A stretch of DNA of 64,000 nt from Siphonodentalium dalli (GCA_032622095.1 CP136065.1:203804618-203868617), one strand, 5' to 3'; positions 43,527 to 55,190 are shown, numbered from the stretch's first letter. Notes: generated by a model from the letters alone, not told the origin. Translations and numbers: made by a program.

Positions 43527-46500
43527 TTAGAAATTAAAGGTAACCTTGTTGTCGGCCGAAATTTGACAGATATCATCCGTGACCGTCCAATACCTGTCAA
43601 AGTCCGGCCGAGATAGGCGACAGAAATCCGCTAAAATGCGAATCCTGAGCCGATTCAAAAAGTTAACAAATAATGTGTTCACATGCGTGCTACCTTTGTG
43701 AAATTTGGCCTCGTTCCTGAGGTACCAAATGGCGCTAATGGATTCCGTAATAAGGACCAATGTAACTGCACGATGGTGTCTACTGATGTTGGTAGGAAGT
43801 TGTAAAAACCGGATAGTTGCACATACATGCCGAATTTCAGTATTGGGATTGAAATTATTAACCCACATGAATATCAGACGCCATAGTAACTGAATATTTG
43901 GACAAAAGCAGAATAAATGTTCAATTGTTTCAATTTCCTTCTTGCATAAGGGGCATAATTTATAGGTTGTCATATGGAAGGAATGTAACAGATAATTCAC
44001 TGGCAGAATTTCATGGATGACACGCCAGGTGTCCTTACGACCGTGAGGTCCTATAAATGAATGGTGTAAATTGGACCAAGTTTTGGCAAAATCAATTGTA
44101 GGATATCTGTTAATGATGCGTGGCGGATGAATAATTTTTTAAAGAAACCCTTGATAAAAAACCTTACATGAAATATCATTACATGAAAGATTTGGTTTTA
44201 TTGCCAAGTATATTTTCAAGGCTTTAAGAACGCTGGCATAAAATGGTGGTGGCAATTCCGAAGAATGGGGTATCAAATTTGAACCAAATTCTGGACGAAA
44301 TTTACTGAGGGAATGACCGATCCAATATTTAACGAAACATCCCCAGCGGACATCTGGAAACATAATTAACCGTTGCAAGTGCCTCATGTAAAAGGCATTC
44401 AGCTTGCTAGGGATGTGAGAAAGTCCTGTTCCGCCACTCAGTTTATCGTGATAAACTGCTTGGCGGGCCAAAGGGTAATTGTGGGAAGGTAATTCCCACA
44501 AAAAGTTAAACATTTTAGAATCAAAATACTTATTGTATGCACGGGATAATGGGATGATGGAGCAATAATACCACAATTTCGATAATGCAAAGGTATTAAT
44601 AAGCGTGGTTCGATTAAATGGTGACAATTTTCTGTCAAAAGCATTGCGTAATACACTGGAAATTTTTTGGAGCAAGTTATGGAAAGGACCATCCAAAGAT
44701 ATGTCATTAACAAACTGAACTCCAACAATTTTCTGATGTGGAACCCATTGTATGTTAAACGGTTTGTCTGTGCGACCGCGCCAAGAACCCAGAAAAATAC
44801 CAGCTGATTTCTGTAAATTTAATTTCGAGCCAGAGGCCTTACCGAATAAAGTGCATAATAAAAGTAATTTAGCCACTGAGCTAGTTGTAGTAACCACTGC
44901 GGTGACGTCGTCCGCATACGCAGCGAGCTTCACCGGTTCAAACACTGAACCTGATAATCCTACAATCTCCGTATCCGAACGAAGCCGCTGCAAAAAGGGT
45001 TCTAAACAGAGAACATATAAGAGCGGGGATATGCTGCATCCCTGTCTCAGAGCGTGTCGCGGGAAAGGGGTCCGAAATGAATTGATTAACAATCACAGAA
45101 GAAGTAACATCTGTATAAAATAGTCTGACCCAAGAAATAAATTTAGGGCCGAAACCAAAAGCCTGTAATGTCCGAAATAAGTATGTGTGATCAACTCTAT
45201 CAAAAGCTTTCGCTTGATCTAAGCTAATAAAAGCGCATGGAATATTCTTTTGGTTGACCACGTTACGTAATAAATGAGCATTGTCAAGAATGGTGCGCCC
45301 CGGAACACCACAAGTTTGATCCGGGTGCACCAAACTTGCAATGACATTCCGTAAACGGTTCGCAAATATTTTGGACAAAATTTTATAGTCATAATTCAAT
45401 AGGCTGATGGGACGATAATTAGAAACTAATTCAGGATGATTGGGGTCTTTGAGAAGTAAAATAATAACGGACTGTCTTTGTGACTTTGTTAAACTGCCAG
45501 AATTAAAACAGTTATTGTATAACTGAAGAAGTGTCGGTGAAATCAAATCCAAAAATGTATAATAAAATTGACGGCCTAAACCGTCATCACCAGGTGATTT
45601 ATTATTTTTCATGTCAGACACTGAAGTTTTTATTTCCTCGATAGTTATGGGAGCATCGCATAAGGCAGAGTCAGTTGCAGATAAATTGGGTAAATCAGTG
45701 AGAAAAGTATCACAAATTGTGTCATCAATTTGCTCAACTGAAAATAATTGTTCATAAAAATCCTTAAAGTGATGAAGAATATCTTCAGATTTAGTATAAG
45801 TATGGTTGTCAACAATGACAGAAGAAATGTCCTTTTTAGAGCCACGGTGATGCTCCATCCGATGAAAGTGCGGGGAAGTGGATTCCTGAGAATCCAACTC
45901 CCGCGCACGAGATCGGAGGAAGGACCCACGTTCCATATCTAAATACAAGTCATGTAATTTTTTACGAATCGCTTTAATTTGATCAGCATAATTACCAGGA
46001 TTAAATTTTTCAGCTGAACATAAGGAAAAGTATTGATTTTCTAAATCCCTAATGACTGATTTTTTCTGGAAAGATAACCTCTTACTGTGAGAAATGATAA
46101 AGGATTTTATCTGCATTTTGACCCTCTCCCACCAATCAGGCGTGACGGCATCAGCAGTCACACCTGAAGTGAGAGAGGACCAAAACGAGAGAAAAGTCTT
46201 CTGAAAAGATAAATCTGAAAAAGTATTGCAATTCGCCTTCCAATAACCGCGTCCTGTGGACTGGCATTGTAATTGCTGAGTTTGAAAGACGATAATGTCA
46301 TGATCAGAAATCCCGGAAACAATTTGACGGAAAGAATGAATTGATGGTAATAATGTAGCAGTTGCATAAAACCGATCGAGTCTAGAAAAACTAGTACCCC
46401 TACTCCAAGTATATTTAATCTCATTGGGATTTAAAGTACGAAATACATCTTTCAACTGATAAGTGTCTTTGATTTTATCCCATTTACGGGCTACCGCGAG

Positions 46501-46983
46501 GACCCTATCGTGACCAATCCGATCGAGCAAAACGCTGTCTACAAAATTATAATCGCCCCCGATAATAATCGGACGCTTAGATACCAAATGCGGAATTACT
46601 CGATCGAAGAAATCACGACGGGGTCCGCCGCTATCATTTGGCGCATAAATATTAATTAGGTGCAAAGGTTGATTATCTAGTGTAACATCTAAAACCACCA
46701 TACATCCATCAGTATCAAAAAAGCACTTGTCAATAGACAGCTCTAAATGTTTAGAAATAAGAATGGCTGTGCCACGGGCTGTGTCAGTTCCAAATGACCA
46801 ATAACCGTCCACATCTAAAGAAGCATTTACAGATGAGGATTCAAGTTGTCCGGAAATGTGTGTTTCTTGAAGAAATAAAATATGTAAAGATTTCATGTGA
46901 ATCAGCATTTTAAGAATGCGTTGTTTCCGTTGACAGCTAAGGCCATTACAATTGAAGGATGCAAAATTAACAGGCGCCATCAT
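43527..46983 (-). pseudogene. Family A' ORF2: APE endonuclease, reverse transcriptase, zinc finger
   Basis: About 1,150 codons from the ATG at 46,983. Residues ~1-230 are the endonuclease: LQETHIS, GGDYNFVDS, RLDRFYAT, SDHDIIVF. Residues ~440-700 are the reverse transcriptase: NNKSPGDDGLGRQFY, NYRPISLLNYDYKILSK, SLDQAKAFDRVDH, RQGCSISPLLYVL and AAYADDVTAV (catalytic YADD). The C-terminal finger is CPLCKKEIETIEHLFCFC. Only two lesions are evident: a frameshift near 45,060-45,085 (before RQGCSIS) and a TAA near 44,139. Intact relatives nick U2 DNA and prime cDNA synthesis there, by inference from the insertion sites. Confidence 0.92.
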
Positions 46984-47306
46984 GACGGTTAATTTTGAGC
47001 GCGACGGTACTACAGCTCGATCTAGATGGACACAACAATACTACAATAAAACCAAACAAAAAGACAGCGCGAAGACAATGCCGGTCGACCAACGAACAGC
47101 GGATTATCGCTGAACGGCGGCCGTCCGGCAAAGTCGACGCACTGTCAACAAACCCTAAGAGTGCAGGGTCACAGAGTGCAATGCACTCTGGTGACCAAGC
47201 ACTCGGAAGGCACAGTGAAATAACACTGAACGGACAGCACAGCGACAAACTCGACCGAGCGGAGAAAAGCCTAATACGGCTGTAATCTGATCGATCGGGT
47301 CCGGCT

Positions 47307-48711
47307 CTACACTGTCCGCACAGAACAAAGAAAAATAAAAACACAAAGAATAAACCTCCACCAAAACACTGGTGGATGAGTGCAAGTCCAGGGACGTTCC
47401 GCGTTCGGGTTGGGGGTCGATGAAGAATAGAGAATGTCCGTATAAGAAAAGTCAGTCACGTACTCCTCGTCGGTCCTGTTGTTGAGGTCGGCGTAGTTTC
47501 GCTTGTAGTCGGTGAGGTCGTCGGGAGGTCGTCGGGAGGTCACGGGAGGTCTCGTGTCCATGTCCGAAAACATACTTGGAGAATCCGGAAGGAATGGATT
47601 CAGGAGGTCTTCCTGTGTCGCGGTGGATAAATCCACCGGAGGGACAGGGACTTCCTCTGAATCTGCCTTCTGCTTCTCAGCAGTGGTGTCCACCACTGCT
47701 GACTCCACAGAAGGGAGCGCACAAACAGGAGCGATGTCGCCTTCGCCCTGCTCTCCGGCATTGAGGGATGCCAGGATGAAATCCATTACCTCCCTCGCCA
47801 TCATGGAGGAAGGCTCCTCCAGAGGGGACGAGGGCGGGCTTATCCCCCTGGTTCGCACCAGGGGGCGCTCCTAGCAACAACGACTGAGGCTGCAGCTCCG
47901 GCGGGGGGTCCCGCGGAACCTCCTGACCAGGAGTTGTCTCGCCATACGAAGCCAATAACTCCCCCGCCATCACGGAGGTGACCACCTCCGGAGAGGACGA
48001 GGGGGAGGCTTACTCCCTTGCCCCACAGTAGAGTCCTCTACTGCAGGAACAAGGGGTGCTCCCAGTGACGCCATAGAAACTCTTGAACCGACAGCAGCGG
48101 CGTACGTCTTCGGTGGGTTCCTCAGGACCCCCGAGGGGTTCTCCCGTTCCTCTGCTGCACGGCACTCGGCCGCCACACGGTTCGGTCACCCCGGTGAAGA
48201 GCGATCGACAAGAAAAGCACATCCTCGGCCTCCCCGGGATAACCACGGGACAAAATCCCCACTTCCCGTAATTTAGAAAGAAGGGGATCAGGTCGAGACT
48301 TCTCGGGGACACGGACATCTCCACCTGGATGTCCCCCGTACAGTATCTGTGTCCGTCGATAACGTTGGTAGAATCCTTCACAGACAAAATCTTCCCATAG
48401 GGGCGCAGTGCCCCTAACACAAATTCCCTGTTTACATGGTACGGCACCCACATGATCTTCACCGTCGTCTTCCTCTCCCAAAACGGCTGGAAATTTACGG
48501 TAAACCGCATAGTGCCACCGTCCACAGGCATGGCACAAAGTCCTGCCTGATAAAAGTCAAAGTCCGCCTGAGACGAAAACACCAAGTACCATATCCCGAA
48601 ACGTTCCATCCTGTATAGTGCCTGGATTTTCGACAGGTCCAGTACATCTTTCAACGCGGCCATCAAGATCTGCCCAGTCACCAGCCCGCGACTCTCTCCC
48701 CGAACATGCAT
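47307..48711 (-). pseudogene. Family A' ORF1 (gag-like), start lost
   Basis: The frame 48,010-48,711 encodes MHVRGESRGLVTGQ, WYLVFSSQADFDFYQ, KTTVKIMWVPYHVNREF and CFSCRSL. The knuckle is interrupted where an insertion/rearrangement follows CFSC. Later frames (47,677-48,176 and 47,307-47,858) carry the PP/Gly-rich C-terminal part and an acidic tail. The native start and leader are missing through the 89-bp deletion just upstream, so the visible ATG is internal. The first 200 residues are almost identical to 11,470-12,036. Confidence 0.85.
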
Positions 48712-48739
48712 CTGCAGTGCGCACCTTAATTAAATCAAC

Positions 48740-48767
48740 GATCTTTGCCAAAAGGCCGAGAAGCGAT
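48740..48767 (-). pseudogene. U2 snRNA 5'-end fragment (copy 5)
   Basis: The minus strand reads ATCGCTTCTCGGCCTTTTGG then CAAAGATC. It is followed directly by the LINE leader (GTTGATTTAATTAAGGTG), with no target duplication kept. Confidence 0.95.
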
Positions 48768-48870
48768 GCCGATTTTTCGCGAAAAAAAATCGGGCCTTTC
48801 AGCAGGAACCGTCGAGAAAATGGTTTTAATAAAAGGTGTGTCGTCATCAAATCCCAGGAATCGACATGAA
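48768..48870 (-). promoter_or_regulatory. U2 snRNA promoter region
   Basis: Same arrangement as at 42,425: CGATTTTTTTTCGCGAAAAA then TCGG next to the start, and the GTTCCTGCTGAAAGG and TTTTCTCGACGG blocks upstream. Confidence 0.6.
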
Positions 48871-49349
48871 TCCTGAAAAAGAAATAAATATGCATGAGAA
48901 GCGAAAATAGAGAAATTCCGGTGTTTTGCATGAAGCATGTGTTCGGATTTTGTTAACATTTAGAATAAACACAAGAATTTCGTCATTTTTTTCGTGACTC
49001 CATTTGAGACGTACGACGTACGTTCTTCTGACTCTATTTAATACTGTACTGTTGATCCATTATAAGCTCATCGAGTCGTGCAAACCAAAATGTTGCGAAA
49101 GATGCTGAATGTCGCGAAATCTGAACCTTACTTTTTTGCAATAGTTTGCTTTGCATTTGTGAAATTACGTTAAGGGTGATTTAGAATAAACGTTGTTCAT
49201 TGTAATATGAATGCAATGCAAACGCTCTTTATCAACAATGTGTGGTATCTGTTCTTATCAGCATGACATCTAAACATTCCAAATGAAACTCTGTTCCATA
49301 TCAGAAGGTACAGAGATGTTGGAGGGGCAACTAATTTTAGATTATTTAA
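48768..49349 (-). repeat. U2 array intergenic spacer, copy 3
   Basis: 582 bp, nearly identical to 42,425-43,004. It has the same promoter-proximal palindrome (48,768-48,795) and AACGCTCTTTAT at 49,221-49,232. Confidence 0.93.
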
Positions 49350-49502
49350 GAATGGGCCGATCCCGGAGGTACTGCAATACCGGGCCAACCCGTGGCGAGG
49401 TTAGAGCAAGCTCTAGGCCACTCGCCTACAGTCAAAAATCAGTTTAATATCGAAGTCCCCATTTGGGGACGTATCAGATATTAAGCTGATAAGAACAGAT
49501 AC
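49350..49502 (-). pseudogene. U2 snRNA 3' part (copy 5 neighbour), split by a family B LINE
   Basis: The minus strand starts GTATCTGTTCTTATCAG after the poly(A) tail, five bases further into U2 than at the family A sites, so the branch-site recognition GTAGTA is itself cut. The Sm site ATTTTTG and the 3' stem-loops are intact. Confidence 0.96.
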
Positions 49503-49829
49503 TTTTTTCTTTTATTTTCTATAAAAGACTCAGAAATCCGGTTGTGAGACGCCAGGGTACGAAACCGGGACTGATCGCGAACCAGTCTATCGATCACAGT
49601 CCTTTTGGACCCTCCTGTTATTCTGGACTTTTGAAAAAGTCATTTCTTTGGGTCATCTTTTAAATATATTGTATTTTTTCTCGGGATTGGTATTTTTTGT
49701 CCCATATATATTTTTTGTATCTGATTTTTATTGCATAAAAATGTTACGAGATTGAATCGATTGGTGACAGTAGGTAAGCGGCCGAAACCACTCGCCCGAT
49801 ATAGCAGTACATATAAACAAACAATATAA

Positions 49830-52800
49830 TCAAAACCGGAATACTATTTCATTCAGTGTGGTTGGATCAATGAGAGTCACCGGGAGCCTCGCGTGATCAA
49901 CCAAAATCCTACCTTTGAGGCAAGCTGAAAAGTAGGACTTCAGGTCATCACGTGTGTATAATTTCGAGTCATGTTTAATGATGTTTCGGACAGTCCAGAC
50001 GACGAAGCGATACTGACCCAGAAGGGCCAACACCGTCGAAGTCCGGACCCCCGAGAGGTCCTTCAGGGACGGGTGAACCCCGAAAATAACCAAGTCAGTT
50101 GTGAAATCGATTGGCCTGCCTGCCTTCTCCAGCAATGAAGTCAGAAAAGCTCGCAGTGGCCGAACGAAAGCACAATTGCCAAAGAGATGTAAAATGGACT
50201 CCCTTCGTGTGCAAAATGCACATTCCGGGTCACGAGAAATTCCCAGCACATATAAACGTAAATTGGTCAGAATACGCTGGTGATAAACTAACCAATTGAA
50301 TCCTCTGTGAAGAGGTTCGATGAACCGATCGAGATTGGCCCTCCACACGGCAGCGAAACTGATGTGGGGATAGGCAAGCGCGATCGGACAAAGAAGGTTG
50401 CCGTATACTTTTGTCATTAAATGATCGTAAAGCTGCTTAGTGGTCGCCGAAGACCAGTCAATGCCATCATTTTCTACCCTTTTATAAATATCAAGGCATT
50501 CTCTGTAAAATGTAGGCATGGTCAGAGAACGCGGGTAGAGGTTCGAGGAAAGAGCAGGGTTGTAAGGACATGCCTAGCCAATAGCGCGCGAAATAAAACC
50601 ATTTGCTCTCTGAAGTGAGTATAATTTTGCGGACATGGACCAGCTTCAGCGATTGAAGCTTTACATCAATGTTGACTGTGGTAAGACCACCCCTTTCGGG
50701 ACACTGATATAAAACGTCACGCTTTACTGGCTCCATCTCGCGGCCCCATATAAATTTAAACATGCGGCGTTGAATGAGTGTGAGGTAATGTTGGGGCATT
50801 GTCGAAACTTGGCCGATATACCATAGCTTAGAAAGAGCGAGAACATTCGAAATCAGAGATTTGCCGAAATACGACAACTTCCGGGAAGTCCAAAGGTCAA
50901 AGGTCTTGAGGACCTTCGTCACTATGGCATTCCAGGAGTCGTCCGTGGTGAGTGTCCGGCCATAGAAAACACCTAGTAATTTTTCGACCCCATCCGGCCA
51001 CGAAATGCCAAAGGCATGATCATTGGAAACCCGAAAGTGACCGAAGGCAATGCCCTTGGTTTTCAGTTTGTTAAGTTGTGCGCCGAATGAGCGGCCGAAA
51101 AAGTCCGCCCAATATAAAAACCGTCCAACCGAATGCTCAGTGGAACAGAAACAAGTGGAGTCATCTGCATATAGGGACATTTTCACTTGCTCCGCTGAAC
51201 CGGGAATGGGAACCCCGATTATAGATTTGTCTGCCCGAACTCTAATTGCCAAAGGTTCGATGCACAAGACGTAAAGCAGGGGAGATAACGAACAGCCTTG
51301 TCGGACAGACCTAGTAATTTAAAATGGATCGGAGATGTGTCCATTAACTACGACAGAGCTGCGTACATTGCTGTACAGCAGCCTGACCCAATTAATGAAC
51401 ATAGGTCCGAAACCATAAGCTTCCAAACAACGGAACAGCCACTTGTGCTCCACTCGATCAAAAGCTTTCTTTTGGTCCAAAGAAACGAAAGCGAGGGGCA
51501 AACGCTTTTGATCGATGTAATCAATTATATTTCGGTACAGATGCAAATTATCTGTGATTGAACGACCTGGGACAGAGCAAGTTTGGTCGGGGTGAACAAC
51601 ATCGCCGATAACTCTACTCAGTCTGGTAGCTAGAGATTTGGACAGGATTTTATAATCCAAGTTCAACAAGGAAATGGGCTGCCAAAACGAGAGCTGGTCC
51701 TTTTTTTGGCGGTCTTTACACAGTAATATGACGTAGCCCAGTCGTTGCGAATATGATAATACACCCGATTTGTATGACAAGTTATATAATATAGATAGTG
51801 CAAAATCGGACCGAATAAGTCAAAAAATTCCAGATAGAAACCGCGGGTAAGGCCATCGGGGCCGGGGGATTTGCCAGCCTGCATTCGACCGAGAGATTCT
51901 CGAATCTCCTCCAGACTGACGTCACCCTCACACTAGCTAGCCCGCTCCGCAGACAATATCGGGACAGAACCTAAAAGGTCGTCGATTGCACCATCGTCAG
52001 TAGGTTCACTTCGATATAGGTCAGAGTAAAATTGCCGAGAATACTGCAAAATGGACTCACTGGTGTCATGCGTTGCATTGCCGTCACATAATTTAGTGAT
52101 CAATTTATCTTCGGAATTTTTCGATTCCTTCATGTAAAAATAGCGTGACGGTTGCTCACTACAGTCGAGGATTTCCGCCCGAGAACGTATGATCGACCCC
52201 TGCTGTAAGGTCGCATTTAACTTTTTGATTTGTTCTTTCACAGCAGATAATTCCATGAGGTAATCGCCCGGCGACAACCGCTCACAGTGTAATAATACCT
52301 GGAATTGCTTTTCTAACAGGCAAATAGCGCTACGTTTAATTTTTTATTTCGTTTTAGAATGCGCGACACAAAATTTTCGAAGATCAAGTTTGGCTTGATC
52401 CCACCAGGACGAATTAATGGTGGCCGAATCAACGTAACTAGTCCAAAACATGCGTAATTGTTGTTGAAACGGCTTGTCCTGGAGGAGAGAGTCATTAAAT
52501 TTCCAATAACCCTGACCGATTTTAATTTTGAGCACTGGCTTTAAGCGAAGATGCCCGTAATCATGGTCGGAAACGGGACAGGGTACTATTTTGCAATTCC
52601 GGACATCATCTAGATGCCGTTCAGAAAGATAAAATCGATCCAAACGACAAGCCACTTCCGTGTTACGCCATGTGGTGGCCAAAATATTAGGATGTAAAAG
52701 GCGGTATACGTCTTTAAGAGAAAAACCAGTTGTAATTTTTTCCACTTCTTCCGAACCCGCCGAACCAAGTTTTGGATTACCTCCCTTATCAATTCTCGGG

Positions 52801-53246
52801 TTTCTGACACAATTAAAGTCACCTCCCCAAATAGTACAATGTCTGCCAGGAAAAAGATGACACAGGTTCAAGAAGTATTCTTTGCGATCTTCCTCACCGT
52901 TTGGTGCATAGGAATTGATGAGGCGGAAAGTGGAACCGTGCAAAGCGATGTCAACAGAGACGTATCTGCCATTGACATCCCGATCCACTATCCCTACCGT
53001 CGCAGCAAGTCCAGGTGAAATGAGAATTCCGACCCCACGGCTCCGGGTGGAACCGAAAGACCAGAAACACTCACCCCCCCATTCAAGTTTCACTTTGGTT
53101 GCAAAAAGCGCCGTGTCCACATGAGTTTCTTGCAAGAATAAAATATCAACGTGTGTGCGCTTGCAATAGTCGAAAACAGAGTGCCGGGCCTTCGGCTCGC
53201 GGAACCCATTCGCATTGAGCGTTAAGACGTGAAATGACCTAGCCAT
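49830..53246 (-). pseudogene. Family B ORF2: APE endonuclease, reverse transcriptase, zinc finger
   Basis: About 1,140 codons from the ATG at 53,246 (MARSFHVLTLNANGF). The endonuclease has LQETHVD, GGDFNCVRNPRID, CRLDRFYLSE and PVSDHDYGHL. The reverse transcriptase has GKSPGPDGLTRGFY, LNLDYKILSKSLATRLS, SLDQKKAFDRVEH and SLYADDSTCF (catalytic YADD). The C-terminal finger is CAFCTRRESILHLFGNC near 50,235. Frameshifts and stops break it at roughly 52,330, 51,900, 51,700, 51,310 and 50,510. It is much more decayed than the A' copy, so this insertion is probably older. Confidence 0.9.
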
Positions 53247-53794
53247 GGTGGGATGCCCGAAGAGTGACCAACATGCACCCAACCAACAGCCAGGTGCTAA
53301 AAAAAAAGAACGCTCAGCACAAACAAATTCCGCGACCCGGGGCCCGACAGCGAAATTTGATCGTGAAACCGAAATGTAGGTACGCATCACTATATGGAAA
53401 TTCGCCCGGATATATGGTGCAACAGACTGCGTACGCAATATCATAAATGGAAAGACCATTGCTTTAAGTACGAAAATGGAAATTCGCAGCGAGATCATGA
53501 GGAAAGTATACATATCAAGATAAATAAATAAAAGTAGAGCTCCACTACCATGCGAGAAACAGCCGGGTAACGGTAGAACGCACCTACCAGGCAAAACAAG
53601 AACACGCGCAACCACGCAGAGGTAGAACGAACCTACCATGCGGAACACGCATAAGAATAACCGGGGTCAAGCCCCTCGCACAAGCCGAAATCCAGGGACG
53701 GTCCGAGGTCGAGTGGGGGTCGCAGTAGAGAAGTCATAATCGAAATAGAAAATCCGGTCGTTGTGTATACATATTATATATGTGGGTGTTTTAG
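53247..53794 (-). other. Family B inter-ORF region
   Basis: About 0.55 kb between ORF1 and ORF2, homologous to 5,096-5,500. An open frame runs through it into ORF2 (to 53,648), but its sequence is low-complexity and hydrophobic, and I do not regard it as conserved protein. Confidence 0.6.
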
Positions 53795-54718
53795 ATTAAG
53801 ACGAGATGTCCGGTGGAACCCCCACCTTCGCTGGGGTGGGGTTGCCAGACACGGTACTGCCTTTGTTCGTGGCGTCTAAACTCGCGCACTTATCTTTTAG
53901 CTCGGGGTCGGTAGCGAAACCGGACTGTCTGGGTTCTCCTCCGCGCTATAACTATCGAAACCCGGCCCTTTAACTAACTGCTTGGCGGTGCGTGGTTCCT
54001 CCTCGGTACTGTTTTCCGAAACGCAATTTACGCTTCCGGAGCGAAGAAAGATCCGCGCTTGCGTCCATTTGCTCACCTTCCGGGTCAACGATGACGACTT
54101 CCGGTGTTGTCTGTACTTCCGGTTCGGAATTCGCGTCCTGAGCCGCGGGCCCCTCTAATGGGACCTCGGGCTGTGAGTTCTTAGCGGCAGCGGACGACTT
54201 CTGTGCTGAAGCCGCCTTCAAAACTGCGCTCCATTCAGCCGCTTTGTTCAAAAGAAGATGGGGTGTCGCTTAGGGCCTACCCCCGCGTTCCCACTACGCA
54301 TGGGGCAGCTCGGGTCACTACGGACGTGCCCCTCCCGCTGACATCTCAAACACTGAGGCGGCCGCCCTGGAACGTTAATGAGCATTTTCATTCCGTTCTG
54401 AAGTTCGACCACGTCCGGAATACTGTTAAAACGGAGCGGGTCACTGACAAAGGTCACGCGCTTAACACCCGTACCTATACCGTCGACGTCCCTGTCTTTC
54501 ACCACTTCCACATTCTCACCAAACCTGCCGAAATACCGTCCCAAGAAACTGTCCTTGACGTACAAGGGTAGCCAATGTACTTTGACTACAAATTTCTGTC
54601 GGTTGGCCGGGTAGAAATCAAAGAGATGGTCGCGTTTTGACCTGGTGGCCCCAATGTTATTAAGGGTGGCGGCAGAATTTGTGTCTTTGCACAAGATGGT
54701 CCACTTACCAGAGGACTC
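53795..54718 (-). pseudogene. Family B ORF1 (gag-like), split by another LINE
   Basis: The central domain (54,248-54,718) reads NNIGATRSKRDHLFDFYP, VKVHWLPLYVKDSFLGRY and GVKRVTFVSDPLRFNSIPDV, then the knuckle CLRCQREGHVRSDPSC (CX2CX4HX6C). A frameshift near 54,250 leads to an Ala/Glu-rich C-terminus (ASADLSSLRKRKLRFG). The N-terminus with TQVSCSGKRATRRDVVDFL is 6.5 kb away at 61,262-61,440 because of the nested insertion. Confidence 0.82.
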
Positions 54719-55073
54719 ATTTGATGATAGAATAGAATAGAATATACTTTATTCAGCAATGTATATAATTAATTAATGTAAACAAAATATTTTATAACAT
54801 ATAACAATATACATTACAGGGAGGTTGCATGACCATACGGTCGTCTTCCTGCTACCTCCCATGGAAATTATAAATTCTTTTCTGACTCCAGCTCCTTGAC
54901 CATACAATCTATTATGACTCAGCTCCTTGACCATACAATCTATTATTCATTTGTTGGAGATATTTCATAATCTTATACTATAATGTATGTAGAAGTAAAA
55001 GGTAAAGATTCTGCATTTACACATACTATTAAATATAGTTTTATATTTATGGTGTATTGGCTAGTATATTGAC

Positions 55074-55190
55074 TGATGAGATAGACATCATTTACAATAA
55101 ATAAATAAATAAATTTAATAAATATGCTTTAATAAATAAATTTAATAAATATGCTTTAATAAATATGCTTCAATAAATATGCTTTAATGG
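55074..55190. repeat. AATAAATATGCTTT short tandem repeats
   Basis: Low-complexity repeats of TTTAATAAATATGC units in the LINE 3' region. Confidence 0.85.

Larger units (their letters stand above)
43163..48739 (-). mobile_element. Family A' Tx1-like LINE, nearly complete (5.6 kb)
   Basis: The only copy with all parts of both ORFs. Poly(A) end at 43,163 in the GTGTAG register; 5' leader at 48,739 next to U2. It is a subfamily distinct from the 37,675 copy: its ORF2 starts MMAPVNFASFNCNG. It lacks about 89 bp around the ORF1 start compared with 11,998-12,087. Confidence 0.93.
49503..54718 (-). mobile_element. Family B Tx1-like LINE, copy B3, nearly complete; continues at 61,262
   Basis: Poly(A) end at 49,503 in the GTATC register, followed by 3' tail, ORF2, inter-ORF region and most of ORF1. 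At about 54,718 (ORF1 N-terminal third) it is interrupted by a CR1/L2-like LINE and other DNA. The missing ORF1 N-terminus and leader resume at 61,262-61,875. Confidence 0.9.

Noticed and set aside
43527-46983. Calling the A' ORF2 an intact gene
   Set aside because: The frame changes before RQGCSIS and a stop codon lies near 44,139, so it is a pseudogene despite good motifs.
53247-53648. In-frame extension upstream of family B ORF2
   Set aside because: Low-complexity and hydrophobic; ORF2 proteins of this clade begin at the MARSxHVLTLNANG motif, and copy B2 starts there too.
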